A DNA stretch of 64,000 nt, taken from contig NC_135787.1 of the NCBI RefSeq assembly GCF_051106095.1, positions 159,100,001-159,164,000 of the forward strand, in the 5' to 3' direction. The translations under genes and the position numbers were made by a program. This document shows, piece after piece, positions 42,301 through 47,886 of the stretch; positions within the stretch are counted from its first letter, which is position 1; each line of letters begins with the position of its first letter. Source of the stretch: Pogona vitticeps (taxonomy: Eukaryota > Chordata > Lepidosauria > Squamata > Agamidae). A model generated the notes under the pieces. The model was not told the origin of the DNA and did not search any database. It saw only the letters and a program-made list of their open reading frames with translations.

Positions 42301-44817
42301 AAGGGTACTTGTAGTTCTATAACTCTATGAACTCAATATCACAATATTGAATAGTGCAGATGCTCTTGTTCTATATTGTTACAGGTAAATGGGGGGGGAA
42401 ATGTCATGATAGTCTAAAATAAGCAAAATGCCATTTTCTGCCCCTTTCAGAGTCATTCTATATGGTATCTGTCTAGGCTGTTCGGCCAGGAAGAGTTTAA
42501 GAGGCACCAGGAGCTGATTACGAACTTCACCAACTGAGTTCCAAAATGAAGTGCCATTCCTTCCATTACACCAGGACCACCAGGTAATTTCAGTGGCAAT
42601 GGCTGCAAACCCTTCACATTGCGAAAAGAAGTTCTGGTCCTTTCTCCCCACCCTGCAACATTCTGTTCTTCTTCAGTGACAGGTAACCTCTGCAATAATG
42701 CCCAGTTGTAAGGTCTTTCCAGCTGTAGGAGAGGTAGTTCCCCCCCCTCCAAAAAAAATCACTTGTGGGCAATTCTATGGCCACTTTACCCACAGTGCCT
42801 CACCTACAAGGAATTGCTACAGCCAGGCATTACAGAGTGGGATGGAGCAGAGAACAAGGGCCTCTTCCTCACCTTTTTTAAAGAAGCATACAGGAGCAGT
42901 AGAGGATGTGTTATGGTACCCTTGCTACCAAATGATGTTGCCATTAAATCAGTGACTCTCTCATTTAGACCAAAGGTTGGGTTGTCCCTGAGAAACATTG
43001 TTTTACACAAGTTAAGTAATACCTAGCTAAACACTCTTAGGATTTGGTGTTAGTGAGACTACTACTCAGTCATTTGATTTATGGTAGAGATGGGGAATAT
43101 GTGGCTCACCAGGTGTTTTTTGACTGCATTTGCTAATCAACTATGGTGGCCAAGGCTGATGTGAGCTGGATATCAACAAGGCCAAATATCCCCATCCCTT
43201 CTTTATGAGGCCCTTCAGGGGTCCTTGACTTGTATTGTCAATACAAAGTCACTGGAGGAAGCTATAGAGTTTGGCAGTTGGGTATCATAACTTGCTAAAC
43301 ATACCCAGCTTTGGTTCTGTTTTCCACCTGAAACAAAGAGGTTTTAAACTACTTTTTGGTTGTAGCATCACCAATATTGATTTTCATTTTATGACAATAA
43401 GCGTCCCTTTGAATAATTGGTTCACACCCTTAGGTAAATGGGTAGGTACAGCACTACTGTCTTATTGAGAATTACTGTTAATGAATGGGATTAATTAATT
43501 TACTATTCACATATAGAATTGAACAGACTATGTGTCAAAAGCTGCAGTTTAGCTATGTTTCAGAGGCAGGGGTCAGACAAATTCATAAGAATACAACAGA
43601 TGGTACAGTATATGACTGGAACTCCCACCTCTTGGTCCACAAGTTGCTCTATGGACAGTAAGCATACCAAAGTTATCTGTGCTGTTTCCTTTTGTAACAA
43701 GTGCTGAAGATCCAAAACACACACACATGGGGGGGGGGGGGAGAGAGAGAGAGAGAGAGTAAAAGGCTCTGTTTACATGTTTTACCAGTGTGATATCCAG
43801 AAGCCTCTAGCTGACCAAGGGTACCAGAAGAAATCCTGGGCTTTGGCCAGCTCCATCAATGTGCCAGCAGCCTGAGGCTGGTTTTGTTGTTTGTTTTTGT
43901 TGTTTGATTTCCCCTGCTTGCCATGTGAATACACAAACAATTTTGGACTGAATATAAACTTTAAAAATTTAAACGTTCTGGGCTGGGTAATACCCTTACA
44001 CAATCACTACAACATTACAAATAAGGCAAGCTTTCCAAGTTTTTGAGAATGCTTCTTCAGGCAGGAATAGTATATGCCCATAACTGTAGCAATCAGAGGG
44101 CTAAGAAGACAAAATACAGTTTGCAAAATGCATGTGGCACTGCCCACCTTATTTGTAAAATGTTTAATGGTTCTTTTTTTTAAAAAAATAGTACCAATGG
44201 GTAGTGTGGCACTCACTACCCACCACGGTTTTGTCAATAGGCTACTCATTCTATTTGGTGTTTTGATTTTATAAGGCGGCCTTCCCACCCAAACCCACGG
44301 CAATTTTTCCGTGGAAAACAGGGGAGCAGGCAAATCACGGCCAATCTTGCAGAGGGAAATAGCAAGGGCCGGCTGCAAGTGACCAGTCGCCTTCAGCCGC
44401 AATAAATGGAAAGTGGCCCCGCCACCGTCCGCTAGCTACCTCGTATGCGCTGGTGATCCCCAGCCTGTAGTAAACGGGCAGGAATACTTCTGCGCTGATC
44501 AACACCATGATGGCATAGGCGATGGAAAAGAGGCCGAAAGAGATCCCAAAGCGATAGATCTCGGCCGGGGTGCCCAGCACTGTCACCGCCGACATGAAGC
44601 TGGCCGTGAGCGAGAGCGCCACCGGCCCGCACGTGAGGCTGCGGCCCGCCATCACGTAGTCGTCGTGACTCTTGTGGACTCCGCGGAAGGCGTAGAAAAT
44701 GCCGATGGCGGCGGAGAAAACCAGCATGGCCCCGAAAACGACATAGTCTAAAATGGTGAAGCGGTCGGAAAGCCTGTTGGGGTCCACAACGGGAGGGGTC
44801 GTGGCGGACGACGACAT
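4381..44817 (-). CDS. SLC5A8-like: Gene A: SLC5A8-like sodium-coupled monocarboxylate transporter, 14 coding exons placed
   Basis: The gene encodes a 13-helix plasma-membrane symporter of the sodium:solute symporter family that should couple Na+ entry to uptake of lactate, pyruvate and short-chain fatty acids. I placed 14 exons by conserved peptide blocks bounded by AG acceptors and GT donors. Coding lengths from exon 1 to 14 are 378, 66, 52, 68, 155, 141, 130, 89, 110, 68, 87, 185, 104 and 86 nt, and they stay in register for 573 codons. Landmarks are L-D-Y-V-V-F in TM1, [12 protein letters not shown] (residues 80-91), [10 protein letters not shown] (about 189), [17 protein letters not shown] (about 356-372, the Na2-site helix) and [15 protein letters not shown] (about 516). 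Human SLC5A8 has 610 residues from memory. SLC5A12 is the closest alternative, but the exon 13-14 peptides fit SLC5A8 better. No exon is interrupted. The introns are loaded with repeats but the splice sites are intact, so the gene looks functional. Confidence 0.9.
4467..5658. other. Intron 13 of gene A
   Basis: This intron is AT-rich with a GT-rich low-complexity patch near 4960-5010 and a C-run at 5154-5164. No further element is recognised. Confidence 0.6.
5659..5762 (-). CDS. SLC5A8-like: Gene A exon 13
   Basis: The exon encodes [16 protein letters not shown], the last transmembrane segment, and ends A-T-G. By eye 28 of 36 residues match gene B exon 13. The acceptor is TCTTCCAG and the donor GTAAATTT. 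Confidence 0.93.
5891..6096 (+). repeat. Left arm of an inverted duplication in gene A intron 12
   Basis: This arm is closely matched, in reverse complement, by 6642-6831 (for example CACATGGCCCACTTTGTATT appears in one arm and its complement in the other). Its outer edge overlaps an old dispersed repeat that continues to the left, so this arm is probably the original. Confidence 0.85.
6205..6620. mobile_element. TA-MITE-like element (GTGGTGCCTCGC ends), degenerate
   Basis: It starts AGTGGTGCCTCGCATTACG and carries the core AATGCATTCCTATGGG shared by other MITEs of this window. Its right end is poorly matched. It sits between the arms of the inverted duplication. Confidence 0.6.
6642..6831 (-). 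repeat. Right arm of the inverted duplication
   Basis: This arm is the reverse-complement copy of 5891-6096, with scattered substitutions and small indels. Its inner edge forms a perfect small hairpin at about 6627-6667 (CAATTTGATTTAACAG ... CTGTTAAATCAAATTG). Confidence 0.85.
6832..7794. other. Rest of gene A intron 12
   Basis: No confident element or gene is seen. Short open frames on both strands overlap each other and look random. Confidence 0.5.
7795..7979 (-). CDS. SLC5A8-like: Gene A exon 12
   Basis: The exon encodes [10 protein letters not shown], a helix with L-W-V-G-I-G, and then a Pro-rich extracellular loop ([12 protein letters not shown]). The loop contains one N-glycosylation sequon (N-L-T). 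It is 24 nt shorter than gene B exon 12, the difference falling in the variable loop. The donor is GTCTGT. Confidence 0.9.
8590..9470. repeat. Unclassified interspersed repeat, copy 1
   Basis: It resembles 20580-21520 in the same orientation: CACCAAAATACACACCTTT, then a CA-rich stretch, GGGGAAATAGCAAAA, CAGAATAGAT, and GGATCCAAGATGGAGTAAG in the same order. No coding capacity is recognised. It could be an old LTR or a non-autonomous element. Confidence 0.6.
9471..10532. other. Distal intron 11 of gene A
   Basis: A short dispersed repeat is likely near 9760-9845 (repeated ATGGTTT/AAACCAT motifs). A C-run lies at 10047-10056. Nothing else is recognised. Confidence 0.4.
10533..10619 (-). CDS. 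SLC5A8-like: Gene A exon 11
   Basis: The exon encodes [18 protein letters not shown] and then P-F-G-N-A-K. It is 87 nt with phase 0 on both sides, identical in size to gene B exon 11, and about two thirds of residues match that exon. The donor is GTAAGTATG. Confidence 0.92.
10620..11649. other. Proximal intron 10 of gene A
   Basis: This is AT-rich sequence with a G-run at 10626-10637. I recognise no element or exon. Confidence 0.5.
11652..12169. mobile_element. TA-flanked MITE, CAGTGGGGTCTTGACTTAAG family
   Basis: The terminal inverted repeats are CAGTGGGGTCTTGACTTAAG and CTCAAGTCAAGACCCCACTG, flanked by TA on both sides. These ends are typical of non-autonomous Tc1/mariner (pogo/Tigger-like) elements. 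A copy of the same family lies at 46400-47340. Confidence 0.88.
12609..13572. mobile_element. TA-flanked MITE, CAGTGGTGCCTCGCTTAACG family
   Basis: The ends CAGTGGTGCCTCGCTTAACG and GCGAGGCACCACTG are flanked by TA. The interior is itself strongly self-complementary and repeats CGCTTAACG many times. It has no coding capacity. Confidence 0.88.
13643..13710 (-). CDS. SLC5A8-like: Gene A exon 10
   Basis: The exon encodes [21 protein letters not shown], one transmembrane helix. Its 68-nt length equals gene B exon 10. The acceptor is CCATTTAG and the donor GTAGGCATG. Confidence 0.9.
13711..14462. other. Intron 9 of gene A, exon-proximal part
   Basis: This is AT-rich with a G/A-rich patch at 14161-14190. 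No element is recognised. Confidence 0.5.
14477..14723. mobile_element. Palindromic foldback retroelement with hammerhead-like cores
   Basis: Two head-to-head arms (about 14477-14620 and 14621-14723) are near reverse complements. A perfect 14-bp duplication, ATGTTTGTTTGTTT, flanks the unit (14463-14476 and 14724-14737). Each arm holds CTGAAGATGCC ... followed by a GAAACG, resembling a hammerhead ribozyme core. A relative lies at 54220-54438. A Penelope-like origin is inferred. Confidence 0.7.
14771..15358 (+). repeat. LTR-like sequence, old and degraded
   Basis: It begins TGTTATGA and ends TCATAACA, as LTRs do, and contains an AATAAG-type signal region followed by CA/GA microsatellite. I see no convincing target duplication, so the call is tentative. 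Confidence 0.25.
15243..15298 (+). repeat. (CA)n(GA)n microsatellite
   Basis: About eleven CA units are followed by about eighteen GA units. Confidence 0.95.
15475..15584 (-). CDS. SLC5A8-like: Gene A exon 9 (sodium-site helix)
   Basis: The exon encodes (S)[17 protein letters not shown], the helix that supplies serine ligands for Na+ in this family, then a cytoplasmic loop ending S-W-V-S-M-G-M. It has the same split-codon phases as gene B exon 9 but is one codon shorter in the loop. Confidence 0.93.
15680..16500 (+). repeat. Gag-like coding remnant of an unclassified retroelement, copy 1
   Basis: It encodes a highly charged Arg/Glu-rich segment containing W-G-E-x-E-A-x-E-W-R-R and L-R-E-E that is matched at the protein level by 54960-55960. 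Shared coding over two separate loci points to a mobile-element protein, possibly gag of an LTR element. It is an old, broken copy in intron 8 of gene A. Confidence 0.45.
16626..17745 (-). mobile_element. BovB (RTE) LINE 3' end, interrupted by a solo LTR
   Basis: The plus strand begins with the BovB tail complement (TTGTTGTTTAGTCATTAAGT ... CTTCGTGACCCCCATGGACC). It continues through the C-terminal coding region, including [18 protein letters not shown] near 17640-17700. The LINE is 5'-truncated and in sense with gene A. The segment 17133-17459 is a later insertion. Confidence 0.9.
17133..17459. mobile_element. Solo LTR (LTR-retroelement fossil)
   Basis: A 327-bp sequence that starts TGTCAAGG and ends ACCAACA is flanked by a 5-bp duplication CTAGG (17128-17132 and 17460-17464). 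Without it the BovB sequence reads on uninterrupted. The family is unassigned. It must be younger than the BovB copy it entered. Confidence 0.75.
17746..18241. other. Intron 8 of gene A, exon-proximal part
   Basis: Nothing recognised. The sequence is AT-rich. Confidence 0.5.
18242..18330 (-). CDS. SLC5A8-like: Gene A exon 8
   Basis: The exon encodes [10 protein letters not shown] and then [13 protein letters not shown], leading into the sodium-site helix. The codon for S-360 is split across the next intron. The donor is GTAAGCTTG. Confidence 0.9.
18470..18690 (-). mobile_element. LINE 3' UTR fragment
   Basis: It contains ATTTATTTAAAATATTGATATG, then CCAAGGTAGTGTACAATATT and A-rich blocks. 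This pattern recurs at 40323-40480 and 45885-46397 and is typical of reverse-oriented squamate LINE tails. Confidence 0.5.
19124..19370 (+). mobile_element. hAT-like non-autonomous element (AGAGGTCCCCAA end)
   Basis: It starts CAGCAGAGGTCCCCAATCCC and shows CCGGGCCGCGGA and a CpG-rich interior. Close relatives lie at 48137-48346 (inverted) and 50993-51165. The right end is not sharply defined. Confidence 0.55.
19512..19741 (-). repeat. tRNA-derived SINE with LINE-like tail
   Basis: On the minus strand it reads GCCTCGTGGCGCAGTGGTTA (A box) and GGTTCAATCCCA (B box). The body ends in AAACCGCCCAGAGAGTGCTT and GGGGCGGTATACAAG, a LINE-derived tail. Confidence 0.85.
19742..20579. other. Middle of gene A intron 7
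   Basis: This is AT-rich sequence in which no element or exon is recognised. Confidence 0.5.
20580..21520. repeat. Unclassified interspersed repeat, copy 2
   Basis: It aligns in order with 8590-9470 (CACCAAAATATACACCTTTA, GGGGAAAGAAATAGCAAAAC, TAGAATACAGGCAGA, GGATCCAAGATGGAGTCA). It contains a (CAGA)n run at about 20752-20780. No open frame is worth calling. Confidence 0.6.
21521..22338. other. Intron 7 of gene A, exon-proximal part
   Basis: Some short dispersed repeat sequence is likely near 21600-21900. No coding or RNA feature is recognised. Confidence 0.4.
22339..22468 (-). CDS. SLC5A8-like: Gene A exon 7
   Basis: The exon encodes [11 protein letters not shown] through a helix to K-D-C-D-P-W-T-A-K and S-A-P-D-Q, all family hallmarks. 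The acceptor is TTTTTTGCAG. The donor, GTTTAGTAT, is weaker than its neighbours' donors. The preceding intron (about 7 kb) contains the DIRS element. Confidence 0.9.
22918..23454. mobile_element. Composite TA-MITE (CAGTGGGGTCTCTACTTAAG family)
   Basis: It starts CAGTGGGGTCTCTACTTAAG. It has one inverted end at about 23310 (CTTAAGTAGAGGTTTCACTG) and a second at 23454 (CTTAAGTAGAGACCCCACTG). The extra 3' segment repeats the MITE core TGCATTCCTATGGGAAATGC, so this looks like two related copies merged. Confidence 0.8.
23494..23665 (+). repeat. DIRS left inverted terminal repeat
   Basis: From about 23515 to 23660 it is the reverse complement of 29190-29348, with scattered differences (shared blocks include AAAAGGGTTAACCCAGC and TAAGGCTGCCTATA). 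Confidence 0.85.
23766..23845 (+). repeat. DIRS internal complementary region
   Basis: The first half is the reverse complement of the left end (CTTGAAGAACCATGGTTACA). The second half matches the complement of the right end (CTTCATCGTGGTCTTCTGTG). This is how DIRS internal regions join the two termini during replication. Confidence 0.85.
23850..25193 (-). mobile_element. DIRS tyrosine recombinase region
   Basis: The region has the DIRS recombinase style: a core-binding part ([11 protein letters not shown]) followed by the catalytic-domain helices ([11 protein letters not shown]). Treated here as part of the fossil element. Confidence 0.8.
25144..26922 (-). mobile_element. DIRS reverse transcriptase / RNase H region
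   Basis: A long open frame shows [22 protein letters not shown] and the F-I-D-D-W catalytic box. The RNase H region follows with T-D-A-S and V-T-D-N-T-T. These motif forms are typical of DIRS-like reverse transcriptases. Confidence 0.9.
26933..28958 (-). mobile_element. DIRS gag-like region with Arg/Ser-rich segment
   Basis: It begins with a small Cys/His cluster (C-V-V-C ... C-L-F-C) and runs through a Ser/Pro/Lys-rich part into a dense Arg-Ser/His stretch. The position upstream of the reverse transcriptase fits gag. Confidence 0.7.
29190..29348 (-). repeat. DIRS right inverted terminal repeat
   Basis: It is the partner of 23494-23665 in inverted orientation and ends in CACGATGAAGAACCAG. 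It is the 5' end of the element in its own reading direction. Confidence 0.85.
29469..29609 (-). CDS. SLC5A8-like: Gene A exon 6
   Basis: The exon encodes [14 protein letters not shown] and then [20 protein letters not shown], typical of SLC5A8. The acceptor is CTTTTTAG and the donor GTAAGTCT. The right end of the DIRS element is about 120 bp downstream in the gene's direction. Confidence 0.92.
29610..31478. other. Intron 5 of gene A
   Basis: A LINE 3' UTR-like A-rich block is likely at about 30960-31100. The rest is AT-rich without recognised features. Confidence 0.45.
31479..31915 (+). mobile_element. L2-like LINE 3' end
   Basis: The plus strand encodes [15 protein letters not shown], the 3' coding end of squamate L2-like LINEs. 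It is followed by a 3' UTR (TACTGTAAGCCGCCATTGA) and A/T-rich tail. The copy is 5'-truncated and ends just before gene A exon 5. Confidence 0.7.
31932..32086 (-). CDS. SLC5A8-like: Gene A exon 5
   Basis: The exon begins [13 protein letters not shown], one of the best conserved blocks of the family, and continues through a hydrophobic helix to a loop ending R-L-R-I-W. The donor is GTAAGTGTG. The BovB LINE starts only about 330 bp beyond the acceptor. Confidence 0.92.
32417..34667 (+). mobile_element. BovB (RTE) LINE, 5'-truncated, carrying a MITE
   Basis: It starts in the endonuclease ([14 protein letters not shown]). It has reverse-transcriptase blocks including [23 protein letters not shown] and the catalytic Y-A-D-D (about 34174-34185), and ends in the tail AACGACTAAACAACAACAAC. 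It is antisense in intron 4 of gene A. Several frame breaks are present and the longest intact part is 33815-34483. Confidence 0.93.
33334..33739. mobile_element. TA-flanked MITE (CAGTGGTACCTCGACTTAC) nested in BovB
   Basis: The inverted ends CAGTGGTACCTCGACTTAC and GAGGTACCACTG are flanked by TA. Removing the element restores continuous BovB sequence, so the insertion is younger than the LINE. Confidence 0.9.
34731..35008. repeat. LTR-like fragment related to the solo LTR at 17.1 kb
   Basis: It shares TCAAGGAT near its start and a TGTAAATATACT...GTTGG block near its end with 17133-17459. The ends and target duplication are not clear. Confidence 0.35.
35544..35678. mobile_element. hAT-like MITE (TTCCCAACCT ends)
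   Basis: The ends CTGTTGTTCCCAACCTTAGG and CAGGTTGGGAACCACTG are inverted repeats. The interior is palindromic (GACTACAACTCCCAGA and TCTGAGACTTCTAGTCC). Such ends are typical of short hAT elements. Confidence 0.75.
35690..38571. other. Intron 4 of gene A, exon-proximal part
   Basis: An LTR-like or LINE-like stretch may end near 36600 (TTTTAATAAAGTTCTGTAAAC is a polyadenylation-like context). Short open frames at 36.6 and 37.8-38.3 kb show no known domain. No exon is seen. Confidence 0.35.
38572..38639 (-). CDS. SLC5A8-like: Gene A exon 4
   Basis: The exon encodes (V)[13 protein letters not shown] followed by V-V-C-T-F-Y-C-T-L, a helix conserved in SLC5A8. The acceptor is CATTCTCAG and the donor GTATGTTAA. 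It enters in phase 1 and leaves in phase 0. Confidence 0.9.
38880..39310 (+). mobile_element. LINE 3' end, clade uncertain
   Basis: Plus-strand translation gives [10 protein letters not shown], then S-P-G-R-S-E-D-Y, the zinc-finger-like C-terminal end of a LINE polymerase. The tail is GACCGTAATAAAGTATTCATT. Confidence 0.55.
39311..40179. other. Intron 3 of gene A, exon-proximal part
   Basis: No recognised feature. Confidence 0.5.
40180..40231 (-). CDS. SLC5A8-like: Gene A exon 3
   Basis: The exon encodes [17 protein letters not shown] plus one base of the next codon. It matches the family block [17 protein letters not shown]. The acceptor is TTGTCCAG and the donor is GTAATATG. Confidence 0.9.
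40275..40323 (+). repeat. (GTAC/TACG)n(TG)n alternating purine-pyrimidine tract
   Basis: TACGTACGTACG runs into about ten TG units. Strict purine-pyrimidine alternation makes it a good Z-DNA-forming candidate. Confidence 0.9.
40324..40480 (-). mobile_element. LINE 3' UTR fragment
   Basis: ATTTATTTATTTAAATCTTA, CCCAAGGCAGCTTACATTAT and repeated AATAATGTTAAAAACAATA match the pattern seen at 18.5 and 45.9 kb. Confidence 0.5.
40481..41293. other. Intron 2 of gene A, exon-proximal part
   Basis: A short dispersed repeat (AAGTCAATGGAATTAG) lies near 41160-41185. Nothing else is recognised. Confidence 0.4.
41294..41359 (-). CDS. SLC5A8-like: Gene A exon 2
   Basis: The exon encodes 22 residues starting Y-L-E-L-R-Y-N-K, the conserved cytoplasmic motif after TM3 of SLC5A8/SLC5A12. 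It has a TTTTTGCAG acceptor, a GTAAGTAAAG donor, and phase 0 on both sides. Confidence 0.9.
41687..41943. mobile_element. hAT-type MITE (TAGAGACGGGCACGAAC ends) with 8-bp target duplication
   Basis: The ends TAGAGACGGGCACGAACTGCC and the complement at 41923-41943 are inverted repeats. A perfect 8-bp duplication TTTACTAG flanks the element (41679-41686 and 41944-41951), as for hAT transposition. A longer relative is at 57130-57755. Confidence 0.9.
41952..44399. other. Intron 1 of gene A
   Basis: A degraded hAT-like MITE is likely at about 43085-43200. A G-run with (GA)n is at 43730-43760. No exon is seen. Confidence 0.45.
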
Positions 44818-45130
44818 GGCCTCAAACCGGAGCGCGGGAGGGAGACGCGCCCCTGCAAAACCCGCCGCGCCGTTACGAGGGAGGGCAGGCCCCCCGCGTA
44901 GTCCAAGAGGCCCCTCTGTGGGCCTGAGCTCCGCCTGTCCGCCGCGCTTGGCTCTCCTCACCCGGCTGTCGGAAGTGGGGAGCGCCTCAGGGAAGTCCCA
45001 CAGGGCCACCCCACAGATTTCAACTCTTTCAGCCCGGACCGCCAGGCACCCCCGCCACCCTCTCGGCTTCGGTGGCGTCGAAGCGCCGCTCCGCCTTCCG
45101 CCAACCAGCCGTTATTCAAGCTTGGCGCGC
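44400..45130 (-). promoter_or_regulatory. CpG island over gene A first exon and promoter
   Basis: This stretch is strikingly GC- and CpG-rich compared with the AT-rich surroundings. It covers the first coding exon and about 300 bp upstream of the ATG. I see no TATA box at a sensible distance on the minus strand, so a TATA-less CpG promoter is the likely arrangement. The exact start of transcription cannot be read from sequence. Confidence 0.7.
44440..44817 (-). CDS. SLC5A8-like: Gene A exon 1 (start codon, TM1-TM3)
   Basis: The exon encodes residues 1-126. I chose the ATG at 44817-44815 because it follows a purine at -3 (GAGGCCATG) and gives an N-terminus of the family's usual length before the first helix (F-T-I-L-D-Y-V-V-F). 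The frame is open further upstream, but that stretch is Arg/Pro/Gly-rich and unlike the family. The exon ends after G-I-T-S-A-Y-E at a GTAGCT donor. A 112-codon frame on the opposite strand is a shadow caused by the high GC content. Confidence 0.92.
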
Positions 45131-45884
45131 TCCGCTTGAGCCGCTCCTTTTTAATTGTGCGAACTCGGCGTCCTCGATTAGTTCGTAGCTCGTGTTATCG
45201 ATTCTGTCTGTTCATCAGACTACTTTTATTCTGCTTTTCGCCAACTTGAACATAAAAAGCCACTTACTCCTTTTCACCTTCTAACCCCGTGTGGTTTCAC
45301 TGGACGCCCTTCACGGTAGCGGGTTTGGGAGGTGGAAAGTGGAACCGACAAGTTTTCAGGCAAAGGAGACGCTCGAATGTCAAGGCGTATTTATTATTAT
45401 TCATTCCTTACATTTATATCCCGCTTTCTACTGAACTACAGTACCTGAATGAGTCTTCCCTTTACCCCAGGGGCAGACCGAGTCATTTCTCTGCCTGAAG
45501 CCAAAATGCTCCCCTTCCTCCTTTAATTACATTAATGTACTGCTGTGTGAATCTTACTTAAAAACGTGCACCTATGTTTTTCCGCTGTACCCAACGACAG
45601 CAAGCAAGGTTTGAGGGTTTATTTGACTATCTTTGGGAGGCAGGCAGCTCCTCTATGCCAGCATCTCTTCAATCTCCTCACCCGCATCCTTTTGTTTAAC
45701 AGGTCTGAGCTGAATTTGATTAGGCAGAATTTTCATTTTCTCTGTCCCCTGGTTCCTAGCAATTTGACCACACTTTTTTCTAGCTTTGAAATCACATATT
45801 TCGAAGAAAGTGATTTATTTTTCTTAACGGTTTAAAGAGCCAGGTTCTTCAGTGTACTGTACTGTCAGATGCTTAGACGCACAT
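45131..45884. other. Upstream flank of gene A
   Basis: The sequence falls from GC-rich to AT-rich. Promoter elements may extend into the first 200 bp. No gene is seen. Confidence 0.5.
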
Positions 45885-46399
45885 TTGTTTATTTAAAATA
45901 TTTCTATTCCACGTTTCTCCTTGAAAAGGATCCAAGGCGACTTACAACAATGAAAGGCAATATTTAAAGTTGAAAACAATGAGTGTACAAGGATAGTTAA
46001 CATCATTAAAAGACAATGTTTAAAACTACGAACAATGCAATATGAAGGCAAAGATCAATAAGTATACAACAATTTTAAAATGTCACTCAGAAATGGAAAA
46101 CACTAGTAGTAAAAACCCAGTCAAAGCAGTAATGCATAACAATCTGTTTAAAAATCACACAGCTGGTTACTGAGGGAAGGCATGCCTAAAGAGAAAGGTT
46201 TTTGCTGCTTACAGAAGGACAGCAAAGGAGGGGCCAGCCTGACCTCCTGTGGGAGGGAGTTCCAAAATTTGGGAGCAGCAATAAATAAGCTCCTCTCCTG
46301 TGTCTCCATCAAATACACCTGTGAAGGTGACGGGACTGAGAAAAAGGCCTGACCTGATTATCTTAACACTTGAGTTGGCTCATAATGGGAGATACTGTA

Positions 46400-47340
46400 C
46401 AGTGGGGTCTTGACTTAAGAACGGCTGGAATTAAGAACATTTTGACTTAAGAACCACTCTCATAGGAAAATATTGACTTGACTTACATACAGTGGTGCCT
46501 CGCTTAACGAGTGCACCGTATAGCGATGTTTCCGTATAGCGATCCCTTTTTCGGGATCGCTATATGGAAACATACCCGATCTTCGCAATGGGGAAAACCC
46601 GCATTACGAAGATCGGGTATTGCGGCGGCCATTTTGGAGCCGCCGAACAGCTGATCGGCGGTTCCAAAATGGCCGCCAGAAGCCCGGAAATGGCTGCCGG
46701 CAGCTGTTTTTGCGCCCTGCCCTCGCTTAGCGAGGGCGCGAAAATGGCTGCCGGCAAGGGGAATCCTCGCTGAACGGGTAAGTAAACAAGGTATTGGAAC
46801 GCATTAAACTAAGTTTAATGTGTTTCAATACGTTTCCCCTACCCGTTTAGCGATGATTCCGTATAGCGAGGGTTAATCCGGAACGGATTAACCTCGCTAT
46901 ACGGGGCACCACTGTACTTAGATTTGAGTTAAGAACTGAAAAAAAACCACGTGGGAGGCAGGGAAAGTGCAAAATTTGAACTTTCAGTTAACTGTTGGCC
47001 AGTGAAAAGGGTGCCTGTCTGCTTCCTCACTCCTCCCAGCATTTAGAGAGTGGATTGGGAGACAGTCTTCAGACTGCCTGGTACAGTACTGCCTGGACTG
47101 TATTTTCCCCGCCTTCCCTGAACCTTTCTTGACCTAAGAAAAAAAGAAACAAAATATCCCCCTCTAGTGGTCGAAGGTGGAATAGCAGCTTCCCATTAGT
47201 TTCTATGGACGGAAAAGAGCCGATACGGATCAAATGGTTCTCAATGCATTCCTGTGGGAAATGCAGATTTGACCTGAGAACCTTTTGACTTGAGAACCGC
47301 CTTCCAATATGGATTAAGTTCTCAAGTCAAGATCCCACTG
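46400..47340. mobile_element. TA-flanked MITE of the 11.65-kb family with a second MITE inside
   Basis: The ends CAGTGGGGTCTTGACTTAAG and CTCAAGTCAAGATCCCACTG are flanked by TA (46398-46399, 47341-47342). Outside the nested insertion it is collinear with 11652-12169. Confidence 0.92.
46490..46914. mobile_element. Nested TA-MITE (CAGTGGTGCCTCGCTTAACG / GGGGCACCACTG)
   Basis: It is flanked by TA on both sides. The 11.65-kb copy gives the unoccupied site (GACTTACGTACTTAG), confirming the duplication of TA. It is GC-rich inside, which creates a spurious open frame on each strand. Confidence 0.93.
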
Positions 47341-47400
47341 TACGGTCTTTGAGATAGCTTGGACCCAGACCATTTAGGGCTTTATACATGCCAACATTTT

Positions 47401-47880
47401 TTCTTCTGCTTAAAAAACATAATCCCATTTTGCCACAGCTAAAGTCACTCTTGGATTGACATAAATGTAATGCCAGATCCTCATTTCATAAACAAAACGC
47501 TTCAAAATTAATTTTTCTTTACATACACTTTAATAAATTATTAGATTATCTGTATTCAAATAGAACAGGGGTATATTTAACATAAACTTTTAATTTAAAA
47601 GTTCAGTTTATCCAACAGAAAGTTAGGCACATACAGTATACTTTAAAATCAATGGACTTAATATTAACTTATATTTCTTTTTATGACATTTGTATTCTCT
47701 TTCCTCTAAAATGTGATGCATGAGTATCCTATTTTCTTCCTCATAGGTTGTTACTCACATAGTGATTTTTGTGGACTAGGTTAAGCAGAGAGTGAGTGAG
47801 CCACAAGCACCTAGTGAATTTTGTGGATGAGCAAGGATTCAGATTCAAGTGACCATATTAAATTGCAATCTGTCTTTAGA
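47401..47880. other. Intergenic sequence
   Basis: AT-rich, nothing recognised. Confidence 0.5.
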
Positions 47881-47886
47881 AGTTTA

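Larger units (their letters stand above)
45885..47400 (-). mobile_element. LINE 3' UTR-type repeat split by a MITE
   Basis: ATTTAAAATATTTCTATTCC, GATCCAAGGCGACTTACAAC and GGAGGGAGTTCCAAAATTTG are typical of a reverse-oriented squamate LINE tail. The repeat is interrupted at a TA by the MITE at 46400-47340 and resumes at 47341 (GGTCTTTGAGATAGCTTGGA). Confidence 0.6.

Noticed and set aside
44818-45009. Upstream in-frame ATG extension of gene A
   Set aside because: The added residues are Arg/Pro/Gly-rich and unlike the family. The ATG at 44817 has a good context and normal spacing to TM1.
44413-45139. Plus-strand open frames over gene A exon 1
   Set aside because: They are antisense shadows of the GC-rich first exon and CpG island.
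46560-46773. Open frames on both strands in the spacer
   Set aside because: They lie wholly inside a palindromic GC-rich MITE.
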